Part shown: piece by piece, positions 35,878-44,949 of the stretch
Position numbering within the stretch: the first letter of the stretch is position 1
How the letters are laid out: the number at the start of each line of letters is the position of its first letter
NCBI RefSeq assembly: GCF_004168365.1
Contig: NZ_CP035704.1
Span: 1,054,001-1,118,000 of the forward strand
Reading direction: 5' to 3'
From: Pseudolysobacter antarcticus
Lineage (GTDB): Bacteria; Pseudomonadota; Gammaproteobacteria; Xanthomonadales; Rhodanobacteraceae
Length of the DNA stretch: 64,000 bases
The notes under the pieces: generated by a model
What the model was told of the DNA's origin: nothing
What the model saw: the letters and a program-made list of their open reading frames with translations, nothing else
The model's database searches: none
Program-made: the position numbers and the translations under genes

Positions 35878-37383
35878 CTATCCTGACGTTGGCATCACGA
35901 ACTGCGCGCCGGCGCGGATGCTCGCTGGCCAGCGTGTCGTGACCGTTTTCATGCGTGTATAAAAACGCACGCCTTCCGGCCCGTAGATATTGTGATCGCC
36001 AAACAACGACGCTTTCCAGCCGCCGAAACTGTGGAACGCCATCGGCACCGGAATCGGCACGTTGATGCCGACCATGCCGACTTGGATGCGGTGGGCGAAA
36101 TCGCGCGCCGCATCGCCATCGCGCGTGAACAGCGCGACGCCGTTGCCGTACTCGTGTGCGTTGACCAGCGCGACAGCTTCTTCGTAAGTTTCGACGCGCA
36201 GGATGCTCAGCACCGGGCCGAAAATTTCCTCGCGATAAATGCGCATGTCGGGTTTGACGCGATCAAACAGACAGCCGCCGAGAAAAAATCCGCTCGCACA
36301 TCCGGGCGCGCTGAAACCGCGACCATCGACCACGAGTTCGGCACCTTCAGCCACGCCGATATCGACGTAGCCTTTTACTTTTTCGCGATGCGCCGCGCTG
36401 ATCAGCGGGCCCATGTCCATGCCATCGACATCACCGCGGCCAATCTGCAATGCGCGCACTCGCGGTGCGAGTTTTGCGACGAGCGCGTCGGCGACTTTAT
36501 CGCCAACCGCGACCGCGACCGAGATCGCCATGCAGCGCTCGCCGGCCGAGCCGAAACCCGCGCCCATCAGCGCGTCGGCGGTCTGCTCCAGATCGGCGTC
36601 GGGCAATACCACCATGTGATTTTTTGCGCCGCCGAGCGCCTGCACACGTTTGCCGTGCGCGCAGCCGGTAGCGTAGATGTAGCGCGCGATCGGGGTCGAG
36701 CCGACAAAGCTGACTGCCTTGATATCGGCATGTTCGAGGATCGCATCGACCGCGACCTTGTCGCCGTGCACGACGTTGAACACGCCGTCGGGCAATCCGG
36801 CTTGCGTCAGCCATTCGGCCAGCAACAGCGACGACGACGGATCACGCTCGGATGGTTTCAGCACAAAACAATTGCCGCACGCGATTGCGATTGGAAACAT
36901 CCACAACGGCACCATCGCTGGAAAATTGAACGGCGTGATTCCCGCGACTACGCCGAGTGGCTGGCGCAGCGAATGCGAATCGACCTGGCTGCCGACGTTC
37001 TCAGTGAATTCGCCCTTGAGCAATTGCGCGATACCGCACGCGAATTCGACCACTTCGATGCCTCGCTGCACTTCGCCGAGCGCATCGCTGTGGGTCTTGC
37101 CGTGTTCGGCGGTGATCTGCGCGGCGAGCACATCGGCATTCGCTTCGAGCAGCTCGCGAAACTTGAACATCACGCGTGCGCGTTTCAGCGGCGGTGTTTG
37201 CGACCACGCCGGAAATGCGGCCTTGGCTGCTTGCACTGCGCTATCGACTTCCGCGGCGGTGGCAAGCGGCAGCGTGCCGGACTCTTCGCCGGTCGCCGGG
37301 TTGTACACCGGCTGGCTGCGCGCATCGACATGGCCGATACGCTGGCCGCCGATATAGTGCGGAATCATTACGGGTGCGAGCAT
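35878..37383 (-). CDS. mmsA: CoA-acylating methylmalonate-semialdehyde dehydrogenase
   Basis: A 501-residue aldehyde dehydrogenase. It shows [21 protein letters not shown] at about 144-164, the glutamine-containing [10 protein letters not shown] block and the nucleophile C284 in [11 protein letters not shown]. The MmsA family lacks the usual general-base glutamate and uses CoA. Here it would turn malonate semialdehyde from beta-alanine into acetyl-CoA and CO2, and methylmalonate semialdehyde from thymine into propionyl-CoA. AGGGAG precedes ATG 37383. A palindromic repeat fills the gap to the upstream aminotransferase gene. Confidence 0.92.
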   Translation of the reverse strand: MLAPVMIPHYIGGQRIGHVDARSQPVYNPATGEESGTLPLATAAEVDSAVQAAKAAFPAWSQTPPLKRARVMFKFRELLEANADVLAAQITAEHGKTHSDALGEVQRGIEVVEFACGIAQLLKGEFTENVGSQVDSHSLRQPLGVVAGITPFNFPAMVPLWMFPIAIACGNCFVLKPSERDPSSSLLLAEWLTQAGLPDGVFNVVHGDKVAVDAILEHADIKAVSFVGSTPIARYIYATGCAHGKRVQALGGAKNHMVVLPDADLEQTADALMGAGFGSAGERCMAISVAVAVGDKVADALVAKLAPRVRALQIGRGDVDGMDMGPLISAAHREKVKGYVDIGVAEGAELVVDGRGFSAPGCASGFFLGGCLFDRVKPDMRIYREEIFGPVLSILRVETYEEAVALVNAHEYGNGVALFTRDGDAARDFAHRIQVGMVGINVPIPVPMAFHSFGGWKASLFGDHNIYGPEGVRFYTRMKTVTTRWPASIRAGAQFVMPTSG

Positions 37384-37436
37384 TTTTTCTTACTCCCTAT
37401 TGTCGACACTTGGTGCCGCAACAAATTAAAAAGTAG

Positions 37437-37544
37437 CCGTCACCCCAGCGAAGGCTGGGGTCCATTTTGATTCCGCTACGACCGGCGACATCGCAAGCGT
37501 GTTGGTCAAAGTCAAAATGGATCCCAGCCTGCGCTGGGATGACG
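37437..37544. repeat. Palindromic MITE-like repeat between aminotransferase and mmsA genes
   Basis: Outer arms CCGTCACCCCAGCGAAGG (from 37437) and CCTGCGCTGGGATGACG (to 37544) are near inverted repeats that continue into TCCATTTTGA (37461-37470) and TCAAAATGGA (37512-37521). Each arm also folds on itself (CCCCAGC/GGCTGGGG at 37443-37459 and CCCAGC/GCTGGG at 37523-37538). It lies inside an apparent operon and may attenuate transcription or stabilise mRNA. A related, degenerate copy is at 3313-3366. Confidence 0.75.
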
Positions 37545-37560
37545 ATGTTTATAAGTCTTC

Positions 37561-38919
37561 TCAACCTGCCGCGCGAATCGCGTCGCCTACGGCCGAAAAC
37601 ATCCGATCAAGTTCCGCATCGGTGGTAACTACCGGTGGCGCCATCGCGATCGTGTCGCCGGTAAAACGCAGCAGCATGCCGCGCTTCAGCGCTTCCTCGA
37701 ATACGCGCAATCCGCGTACGCCGACCTGACCCGCGAGCGGGGACATTTCTATCGCGGCAGCGGCGCCGCAATTGCGGATGTCGATCACGTTCGGCTCGCC
37801 CTTCAATGCGTGCGCACCGTTTTCGATTTTAGCGGCGAGTGTGGCGAAGCGTTTTGGCACCTCATCCTCGTGCAGAATATCCAAGGTCGCGTGGGCGGCG
37901 GCAACCGCGAGCGGGTGCGCCGAATAGGTGTAGCCGTGAAAAAATTCGACCGCGTAATCCGGGCCCTGCATGAACATGTCGTAGATGCCTTGGCGCGCGA
38001 TCACGCCGCCCATCGGCACGGTGCCGTTGTTGACGCATTTGGCGAACGTAATGAGATCGGGGGTGACACCAAACGCCTGCGCGCCGAACCAATCCCCCAT
38101 GCGACCGAAACCCGTGATCACCTCGTCGAAAATCAGCAGGATGCCGTGCTTGTCGCAGATTTCGCGCAGGCGCTTGAGATAACCGACTGGCGGCACGACC
38201 ACACCTACCGAACCCTGCATCGGCTCGACAATCACCGCGGCGATGGTCGAGGCATCGTGCAGCGCGACGATGCGTTCGAGATCGTCGGCCAGATGCGCGC
38301 CCCACGTCGGCAGGCCTTTCGAGAATGCCATTTCCTTGAGGTTGTGCGTGTGTGGCAGATGATCGACGCCGGGGATCATCGCGGCCGCGAACATCTTGCG
38401 ATTGGCGACCATGCCACCGACCGAAACTCCGCCGAACCCGACGCCGTGATAACCCTTTTCGCGACCGATGAAACGTGTGCGCGAGGCGTCGCCTTTCAAG
38501 CGATGGTAGGCGAGGGCGATCTTCAGTGCGGTATCCACCGCCTCGGAGCCGGAGTTGGTGAAGAACACGCGATTGAGATCAGCCGGCGCGACATCGGCGA
38601 TGCGTTCGGCGAGCCGGAAACTTTCCGGATTCGCCATTTGAAACGCCGGAATATAGTCAGCGCGATCCAGTTGGTTTTTTACCGCTTCGACGATTTTCGC
38701 CGGGCGATGGCCGAGCGAGCTGCACCACAAACCGGATAGACAATCGAACAGGCGTTGACCTTCGACGGTGGTGTAATACGCGCCCTCGGCGCCCACTAGC
38801 ATTCGATCCAGCGGCTGGTGTTTCTTGAAATAGCGATTATGCGTATACGGCATCCAGTACGGATCAAGATTGAGATCCGCGACGGCGTGCGGCGTCGACG
38901 TGTTGGCGGCGAGATTCAT
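37561..38919 (-). CDS. Class III aminotransferase, beta-alanine:pyruvate type
   Basis: A 452-residue PLP enzyme. It shows FFTNSGSEAVDTALK (about 119-133), GREKGYHGVGFGGVSVGG, the cofactor aspartate in IFDEVITGFGR (D265) and the Schiff-base lysine K294 in ITFAKCVNNG. The family transfers the amino group of omega-amino acids to pyruvate. At the head of the pyrimidine operon it should deaminate beta-alanine (and 3-aminoisobutyrate) to the semialdehydes used by MmsA. The N-terminal YWMPYTHNRYFK is typical of omega-amino acid:pyruvate aminotransferases. It is divergent from codA across a 249-bp gap. Confidence 0.9.
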   Translation of the reverse strand: MNLAANTSTPHAVADLNLDPYWMPYTHNRYFKKHQPLDRMLVGAEGAYYTTVEGQRLFDCLSGLWCSSLGHRPAKIVEAVKNQLDRADYIPAFQMANPESFRLAERIADVAPADLNRVFFTNSGSEAVDTALKIALAYHRLKGDASRTRFIGREKGYHGVGFGGVSVGGMVANRKMFAAAMIPGVDHLPHTHNLKEMAFSKGLPTWGAHLADDLERIVALHDASTIAAVIVEPMQGSVGVVVPPVGYLKRLREICDKHGILLIFDEVITGFGRMGDWFGAQAFGVTPDLITFAKCVNNGTVPMGGVIARQGIYDMFMQGPDYAVEFFHGYTYSAHPLAVAAAHATLDILHEDEVPKRFATLAAKIENGAHALKGEPNVIDIRNCGAAAAIEMSPLAGQVGVRGLRVFEEALKRGMLLRFTGDTIAMAPPVVTTDAELDRMFSAVGDAIRAAG

Positions 38920-39038
38920 CGTGTGCGGCTCCTGACGGTCAAGCGGCGGCCCGTGGTTTGGGCGCGGTGGCGCATCGCCTGCTGACAGGTCGATGGCAAT
39001 CTGGATTCGCGCGCAGCAAGCAGCGTGTCGCGGCGCTG

Positions 39039-39060
39039 GCGACGAAAGCGTTTTCGTCGC
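39039..39060. promoter_or_regulatory. Palindromic candidate operator between aminotransferase gene and codA
   Basis: GCGACGAAA-GCGT-TTTCGTCGC is a perfect 9-bp dyad with a 4-bp spacer in the divergent promoter gap. A TAGAAT that could act as a codA -10 box is about 15 bp downstream. No regulator gene is adjacent, so the binding protein is unknown. Confidence 0.55.
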
Positions 39061-39168
39061 GTTGAATCTGAGGGGCCTAGAATTGCACTATGTGCGCCGC
39101 GATGCAACGGGGGGCAATCGCGCGGCGCGCATGATATTTTGCCGCATCGATTTGTTGCGGATAAAACC

Positions 39169-40452
39169 ATGGAACTGATTCTGCGTCATGCCAACTTGCC
39201 CGACGGTCGCTGCGATATCGATATCGGTATCGACCAGGGACGCATCGTTGCACTCGAAGTAGCACTCGTTGCATCCGCCGCGCAGGAAATCGATGTACGC
39301 GGACGGCTCGTGTCGCCGCCGTTCGTTGATGCGCATTTTCATCTCGATGCGGCGCTGTCGCTCGGCCTGCCGCGACGCAATCGCTCCGGCACGTTACTCG
39401 AAGGCATCGCGTTGTGGGGCGAACTCAAGCCGGATCTGACGCAACAAGCCGTGGCCGCGCGTGCGATGGCGTATTGCGACATGGCGGTCGCGCAGGGATT
39501 GCTCGCGATCCGCACGCATGTCGATATTTGCGACGATCGTCTGCTCGCGGTCGATGCGTTGCTCGATGTGCAGCGAAGAGTCGCGCCGTATCTTGACCTG
39601 CAACTCGTCGCGTTTCCACAGGACGGATTTTATCGCGCGGCGACCGCCGAAAAAAACCTGCTGCGCGCGCTCGACCGTGGTGTGCAGGTAGTCGGCGGCA
39701 TTCCACATTTCGAGCGCACGATGGCCGATGGTGCGGCGTCGGTACGGCGCCTGTGCGAGATCGCGGCAGAACGTGGCTTGCTGGTCGATATGCATTGCGA
39801 CGAATCCGACGATCCGCTGTCGCGCCACATCGAAACACTCGCGGCGGAAACGCTGCGGCTCGGATTGCACGGTCGGGTTGCCGGCTCGCATCTGACCTCG
39901 ATGCATTCGATGGACAATTATTACGTCTCGAAATTATTGCCGCTGATCGCCGAAGCCGGTGTCGCGGCAATCGCCAATCCGCTGATCAATATCACCTTGC
40001 AGGGTCGCCACGACAGTTATCCGAAACGTCGCGGCATGACGCGTGCGCCGGAGCTCATCGCCGCCGGTGTCACGGTCGCGTTCGGCCACGATTGTGTGAT
40101 GGATCCGTGGTATTCGTTCGGCTCGGCAGACATGCTCGAAGTCGCGCATATGGCCATCCATATTGGCCAGATGACCTCGCTCGACGGCATCGTCAATGCG
40201 TATGCCGGCATCACCAGCAACGCGGCGAAAATTCTGCATCTGGATGGCTATGGCATTGCACCTGGTTGTCGCGCTGATCTTGTTGTGTTGCAGGCGGCGG
40301 ATCCGTTCGAGGCGATTCGCCTGCGCGCCGCGCGTTTGCTGGTATTGCGTGGCGGCCGTGTGATCGCGCGCAGTGCGCCGCGACAAAGCGAGTTGTCATT
40401 GCCGGATCGACCGAGCAATCTGAGTCTGGAATTTGCGCCGGGCAGCCTCTGA
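39169..40452 (+). CDS. codA: Cytosine deaminase
   Basis: A 427-residue amidohydrolase, the same length as E. coli CodA as I recall it. The first metal ligands H56 and H58 are in PPFVDAHFHLD. Others are in DMHCDESDDPLSRHIE, SHLTSMHSMD and FGHDCVMDPWYSFGS, the cytosine deaminase pattern. It converts cytosine to uracil plus ammonia and so feeds the divergent pyrimidine-degradation operon. ATG 39169 is chosen because in-frame codons upstream to 39025 run through the promoter region and lack coding character. There is no strong ribosome-binding site. Isoguanine or creatinine-type deaminases are less likely alternatives. Confidence 0.9.
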   Translation: MELILRHANLPDGRCDIDIGIDQGRIVALEVALVASAAQEIDVRGRLVSPPFVDAHFHLDAALSLGLPRRNRSGTLLEGIALWGELKPDLTQQAVAARAMAYCDMAVAQGLLAIRTHVDICDDRLLAVDALLDVQRRVAPYLDLQLVAFPQDGFYRAATAEKNLLRALDRGVQVVGGIPHFERTMADGAASVRRLCEIAAERGLLVDMHCDESDDPLSRHIETLAAETLRLGLHGRVAGSHLTSMHSMDNYYVSKLLPLIAEAGVAAIANPLINITLQGRHDSYPKRRGMTRAPELIAAGVTVAFGHDCVMDPWYSFGSADMLEVAHMAIHIGQMTSLDGIVNAYAGITSNAAKILHLDGYGIAPGCRADLVVLQAADPFEAIRLRAARLLVLRGGRVIARSAPRQSELSLPDRPSNLSLEFAPGSL

Positions 40453-40486
40453 AAAAACGCAGATGCTTTTGAGGTTTTGCTGAAGC

Positions 40487-41956
40487 TCAGTGCGTCTTGA
40501 CGCGCAACGTGAATAGCCCGGCCAGGATCAGACTCACGCCGCCGATCAGCAAGGCATTGATCGGCGCGTCATCGAAAAATCGCTTCAACAGAAAACCGAG
40601 CACGCTCGCGGCGAGCAGTTGCGGGATGACGATGAAAAAATTGAAAATGCCCATGTACACGCCCATTTTTTTCGCCGGCACGCTGTCGGACAGGAGTGCG
40701 TAAGGCACCGACAGAATCGACGCCCAGGCGAAACCGACACCGATCATCGACAGCAACAGCCAGTGCGGATCGCGGATCACGAGGAACGATAAAAAGCCGA
40801 GTCCGCCGAGCATGAGATTGATCATGTGGGTGAGGCGTACCCCCAAACGGCGGATCATCCACGGGATGAAAATCACGATCAGCGCGGCAAAACCGTTGTA
40901 CGCGGCGAACAACAGACTGACCCAGTTGGCGCCGTCATTGTAAGCTGCCGAATGGGTATCATTTGTCGCAAAGTGTACTTGTGTAACTGCGGCAGTGCTG
41001 TAAATCCACATCGCGAACAACGCAAACCACGAAAAAAATTGCACGATCACGAGCTGACGCATGGTGGTCGGCATCGCATGCAGATCAGTGATGATCTCGG
41101 CGAACATGTTGCTGCCGTCACTGAAGCTCACGACGATCTGCAAACTGCCATACGCGAGCATACCCGCCGCCAGCAGATAGAGCTGTTTGTCGGCGTGCAG
41201 CAGAAACAGCAGTGCGAGCGTCGCGAGGCCGGCGATCAGCCAGATGACACCCGCCCGGCGCACGCGCGCAATCGGCAATGGCGTGGCGGCATGCACGGAT
41301 TCTGCGTCAGCATCCTCGAATACGATGATTTGTTCGGGCGAGTATTCGCGCGTCGACAATACCGTCCAGCCCATCGTGCCGAACATTGCCGCTGCGCCGA
41401 TATAAAACGCGTATTTCACCGTGTCGGGAATTTCGCCCGCGGCGGCGATATTGTTCACGCCGAACTGCGCCAGCAGCCACGGCAAAATGCTCGCGATCAC
41501 CGAGCCGAGGCCGATGAAAAATGTCTGCATCGCGTAACCGCTCGGGCGTTGTTGCGACGGCAAATGATCGCCGACGAACGCGCGCAGCGGCCCGAGTGAA
41601 ATATTGATCGAGGCGTCGAGAATCCAAAGTAAACTCGCCGCGATCCACAGCGTTGGCGAGTTCGGCATCGCGATTAGTGCAAGCGCGGCGAGCAGCGCAC
41701 CGACCAGGAAATAAGGTCGGCGCCGTCCGAGTCGCGTCCAGGTACGATCCGAAAAGTGGCCGACGATGGGCTGCACCAACAGCCCGGTCAACGGTGCGGC
41801 GATCCACAAAATCGGAATGTCATCGACACTCGCGCCGAGCGTCTGGAAGATTCGGCTCACACTCGAATTCTGCAGCGCGAAACCAAACTGGATGCCGATA
41901 AATCCGAAACATATGTTCCAGATTTGCCAGAAATTGACCTGCGGTTTGCTGCTCAT
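40487..41956 (-). CDS. MFS sugar transporter (SLC45 / maltose-sucrose type)
   Basis: A 489-residue twelve-helix transporter. It has the SUT/SLC45-like features NSSVSRIFQTLGA, IVGHFSDRTWTRLGRRRPYFLVGA at about 64-87 (a cytoplasmic loop 2-3 signature with RxGRRRP) and DSVPAKKMGVYMGIFNFFIVIPQ. Relatives in Xanthomonads and Caulobacter import maltose or sucrose-like disaccharides with H+. It lies 34 bp behind a LacI regulator on the same strand, so it should take up the glycosides released or admitted by the neighbouring locus. Confidence 0.82.
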   Translation of the reverse strand: MSSKPQVNFWQIWNICFGFIGIQFGFALQNSSVSRIFQTLGASVDDIPILWIAAPLTGLLVQPIVGHFSDRTWTRLGRRRPYFLVGALLAALALIAMPNSPTLWIAASLLWILDASINISLGPLRAFVGDHLPSQQRPSGYAMQTFFIGLGSVIASILPWLLAQFGVNNIAAAGEIPDTVKYAFYIGAAAMFGTMGWTVLSTREYSPEQIIVFEDADAESVHAATPLPIARVRRAGVIWLIAGLATLALLFLLHADKQLYLLAAGMLAYGSLQIVVSFSDGSNMFAEIITDLHAMPTTMRQLVIVQFFSWFALFAMWIYSTAAVTQVHFATNDTHSAAYNDGANWVSLLFAAYNGFAALIVIFIPWMIRRLGVRLTHMINLMLGGLGFLSFLVIRDPHWLLLSMIGVGFAWASILSVPYALLSDSVPAKKMGVYMGIFNFFIVIPQLLAASVLGFLLKRFFDDAPINALLIGGVSLILAGLFTLRVKTH

Positions 41957-41990
41957 GATGTTGCTGATGTGGTGGCGAGCGGGTTCATGC

Positions 41991-43025
41991 TCAGCGTCTT
42001 TTTGCCGGTGTTCCGGTCGGTACCGGCCCGGTCGATTGGCGGATCTGCAATTCGTATGGCACCGGCACGAGTTGCCCGGCGCTGGGATCGCGGATCGATG
42101 CGATCAATTGCTCGGCGGCGATGCGGCCCATGTCGCGACATGGCTGGCGCACCGTGGTCAGGCTCGGCCAGACCTGGCGCGATGTCGGTGTGTCGTCGAA
42201 ACCGAATACCGAAAGATCCTGCGGAATGCTCAGGCCGCGCTCGAACGCCTCATGCATCACGCCGCATGCGCTGTCATCGTTGGCCGCAAAAATTGCGCTG
42301 GGCGGTAGCTTGAGATCCAGCAATTGCCGCGCGCCGGCGATGCCGTCCTCGAACGAAAAACCGCCATCCACGACCAAGGTTTCATCGTAGTCGATGCCGG
42401 CGCGGCGCAAACCGTCGCGATAACCCGCAAGTCGCCACGCGCGGCCGCTGTGCGCCATCGGGCCGGTGATGTGTGCGATGCGACGATGCCCGAGCGATAC
42501 CGCGTGCGCGATCATCTCGGCAGCGGCCTTGCGCTCGTCGAGGATGGTGCCGACGCGCGCGTCTTTCGCCTTCGCCGAAATCGTCGCGTAACGCACACCG
42601 AGTTCATCGAGGCGTTGCAGTAATTTGATGTCATCTGCAAACGGCGGCAGCAAAATCAACCCATCGGGCCGATATTGCGCGACCGAATCCTCGACCGAAA
42701 CAACGTGCTCCGCGCTGCTGTATTCGAGCGGCCGCAACATCGCGCTGTAGTGCGTGCTTTCGCAGGCCTGCAACATGCCGACGATGATTTCCATGACGTA
42801 GGCGGAGCCCGCGAACGGATCATCGTAGACCAGCGAAATGAGGTACGAGCGATTGCCGGCGAGACTGCGCGCCGACGGATTTGGTCGATAGTTCAGCGCC
42901 TGCGCCGCGGCTTCAACGCGCAGTCGGGTTTTTTCGCGCACGTTCGGCTCGTGATTGAACACGCGCGAAACGGTTTTCATGGAGACGCCCGCCGTTGCGG
43001 CGACATCTTCGATTCTGGCTCGCAT
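41991..43025 (-). CDS. LacI-family transcriptional regulator
   Basis: A 344-residue regulator. The N-terminal HTH (ARIEDVAATAGVSMKTVSRVFN, residues 3-24) and hinge helix (NPSARSLAGNRS) are followed by a periplasmic-binding-protein-like sensor (LISLVYDDPFAGSAY, GLILLPPFADD, HITGPMAHSGRAWRLAGYRDGL, SAIFAANDDSACGVMHEA, VFGFDDTPTSRQVWPSLTTVRQP). It should release DNA when a sugar binds. The paired AGCGCT-centred palindromes at 44824-44866 are the probable operators. It sits between the halogenase-like gene (122 bp) and the MFS gene (34 bp). Confidence 0.92.
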   Translation of the reverse strand: MRARIEDVAATAGVSMKTVSRVFNHEPNVREKTRLRVEAAAQALNYRPNPSARSLAGNRSYLISLVYDDPFAGSAYVMEIIVGMLQACESTHYSAMLRPLEYSSAEHVVSVEDSVAQYRPDGLILLPPFADDIKLLQRLDELGVRYATISAKAKDARVGTILDERKAAAEMIAHAVSLGHRRIAHITGPMAHSGRAWRLAGYRDGLRRAGIDYDETLVVDGGFSFEDGIAGARQLLDLKLPPSAIFAANDDSACGVMHEAFERGLSIPQDLSVFGFDDTPTSRQVWPSLTTVRQPCRDMGRIAAEQLIASIRDPSAGQLVPVPYELQIRQSTGPVPTGTPAKRR

Positions 43026-43147
43026 CTATGCTCACTTGTTGCGACTGGCGTCGATCAAAAAACCGCCAATCTGTTGATGGGTTTGCCCAAGCGCCAGCGC
43101 GTTATGCTACATCAAGCGCCACGTCGCACGAGTATGTGTTGCGGTGA

Positions 43148-44734
43148 TCACGCTGCCGGTTTGCTGGCGAATCCATGCGCGCAGATTTCCTCGATCAAGG
43201 CGCGATGATCAGGCAGGTCGGCAATCGCGTGTGGCGCCACCGCGCGGATCATTTCGAATTCGCGCTGCGCCGCATCGACGCGTGGATAAGCGTGCCGCAT
43301 GCCGCTGAGGTCGGTCTTGAACTCCATGCCATACAACACAAACTGCCAGCTCGCGGGCATGAACATTTCCAGATCGGTGACAAAATCCAGCCGATGGGGT
43401 GGACGGCAACGCCACATTGCGAGTTTGTCCTGCAGCGATTCGGGAGTGCTCGCGGCGTCGGCATTGTCGATCCAGAACGATGAGTCGCGCCGCTGGCTTA
43501 TGCAGTAGTGCATCTTGATGAAATCGATGATGCGCTCGTAACGTGTGGTCATCTGTGCATTAAATAGCTTGGCGACGCGAGCCATGTCGCCATCGTTCGG
43601 CAGCAGGTGCGCGATCAGGTACGCGGCAATTTCGATCAGGCCGATGCCGGTCGATTCGAGCGGTTCGAGAAAGCCCGCCGACAACCCAACCGCAACACAA
43701 TTCTTGCGCCACTGCTCGGGGCGAAAACCGGTCTCGAACTTGAGCAAACGTGCGTTGAGATTTTCGGCGGCGGGTCCGATATATTGACGCAGCACCTGCT
43801 CGGCGCGGCTGTCATCGGTGTGTCGCGACGAATACACATAACCGATACCGCGACGCGCCTGCAGGCCGATATCCCAGGTCCAGCCGGCTTCGTGCGCGGT
43901 GGAAATGGTGTATGACGGAATCGGCGTATCGGCACGCGGATACGGCACCTGGATCGCGACCGCACGATCGACAAACAGCGTATCGCGCGTGCTGCGAAAC
44001 GGTGATCCGAGCGCGTCGCCGATCAGGCCGCCGCGCATGCCGGTGCAATCGATATACAGGTCGGCAGTGAGCGCGCCGGCTTCGCGTGTGATCACGCGCG
44101 CGATTGCGCCTTGCTCGTCGAGCTCGACTTTTTCCACGTGCGCGATCTTGTGTTGCACGCCGAGGCTGCGACCGTGTTCGGCGAGCAGGCTGGCGAAACG
44201 TCCGGCGTCGAAATGGTAGGCGTAGTTCAGCCGTCCCTGATATTCGCTGTCGGTGCGGCGTTTCGGCGCGCGTGAAGCATCGGCGACATGTTTCTGCATC
44301 GTCGCCGCGTCGGCGAAAGCGGCACCCGGCGCGGCCGCGCCGAGCAGCCAGTACGGCAGCAATTCCGGGCTGTCGCCACGCTGGCTCGGCAGGCTGAACG
44401 GATGAAAATAATGGCTCGTGGCCGAGGCCGTCGGCGTGCGCGCCCAGTTGGCGAACTTGATGCCTTGCTTGAAGGTGGCGTTGGCGCCGCGCAGGAAACG
44501 CGCTTCGTCAAGACCGATTGCCGCGAGCGTGCCGCGGATCGATGGGAAGGTGCCTTCGCCAACGCCGATGATGCCGATATCGGCCGACTCCACAAGCTCG
44601 ATCTGGATCGATTCCATTTGTATATTTTGCGCACTTTGCTGCGCGGCGATATTCAGCGTGCGAGCGAGATAGTTCGCGGTCAGCCAGCCGGCGGTGCCGC
44701 CGCCGACGATGAGAATTTTGCGCAAGGCAGCCAT
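43148..44734 (-). CDS. Flavin-dependent tryptophan halogenase family protein
   Basis: A 528-residue FADH2-dependent halogenase-family protein. FAD-binding GGGTAGW is at 11-17. The catalytic-lysine context ATFKQGIKFANW gives K89, and EPLESTGIGL gives E360, both matching known halogenase positions approximately. The family's WxWxIP motif reads WTWDIG (285-290), so proline is replaced by glycine. ATG 44734 gives MAALRKILIVGGG; earlier in-frame codons are rejected because they run through the operator-bearing promoter region. Many Xanthomonad and Caulobacter relatives sit beside TonB receptors in sugar loci, with no known halogenated product. It is divergent from such a receptor here, so its true substrate is unknown. 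Confidence 0.85.
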   Translation of the reverse strand: MAALRKILIVGGGTAGWLTANYLARTLNIAAQQSAQNIQMESIQIELVESADIGIIGVGEGTFPSIRGTLAAIGLDEARFLRGANATFKQGIKFANWARTPTASATSHYFHPFSLPSQRGDSPELLPYWLLGAAAPGAAFADAATMQKHVADASRAPKRRTDSEYQGRLNYAYHFDAGRFASLLAEHGRSLGVQHKIAHVEKVELDEQGAIARVITREAGALTADLYIDCTGMRGGLIGDALGSPFRSTRDTLFVDRAVAIQVPYPRADTPIPSYTISTAHEAGWTWDIGLQARRGIGYVYSSRHTDDSRAEQVLRQYIGPAAENLNARLLKFETGFRPEQWRKNCVAVGLSAGFLEPLESTGIGLIEIAAYLIAHLLPNDGDMARVAKLFNAQMTTRYERIIDFIKMHYCISQRRDSSFWIDNADAASTPESLQDKLAMWRCRPPHRLDFVTDLEMFMPASWQFVLYGMEFKTDLSGMRHAYPRVDAAQREFEMIRAVAPHAIADLPDHRALIEEICAHGFASKPAA

Positions 44735-44795
44735 GCAAAACGTCCTCGAAAGATTTTGTCGTCGCGACTTGTAGCACAATTGATCCGACGGGGAA

Positions 44796-44818
44796 AATTT
44801 GTTGCAAAGCAACAAATT
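44796..44818. promoter_or_regulatory. Inverted repeat in halogenase/TonB promoter region
   Basis: AATTTGTTGC-AAA-GCAACAAATT is a perfect 10-bp dyad, located 5 bp from the paired LacI-type operators. It lies on the halogenase side of the gap, in its predicted leader or promoter. Confidence 0.5.
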
Positions 44819-44823
44819 AGCTT

Positions 44824-44866
44824 AATTGGCAGCGCTGTCATTTTGTAATTGACAGCGCTGCCAATT
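44824..44866. promoter_or_regulatory. Mirrored pair of LacI-type operators
   Basis: AATTGGCAGCGCTGTCA (44824-44840) and TGACAGCGCTGCCAATT (44850-44866) are perfect 17-bp inverted copies 9 bp apart. Each contains a near-palindrome centred on AGCGCT, as LacI-family sites have a central CG. Centre-to-centre distance is 23 bp. The position between divergent halogenase and TonB receptor genes fits control of both by the LacI protein at 41991-43025. Confidence 0.75.
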
Positions 44867-44949
44867 TGCAGTATTTCTTTGCCGCGAAACCGAAACGACC
44901 AAGGCAAAGCAACTTGGCGCTAGGCCCATTCACAAGGGAGGAGGGAGAC

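Noticed and set aside
35992-37470. A 492-codon plus-strand frame opposite mmsA
   Set aside because: Antisense of a well-supported aldehyde dehydrogenase. The translation is His/Asp/Arg-rich with no motif, and it runs into the palindromic repeat.
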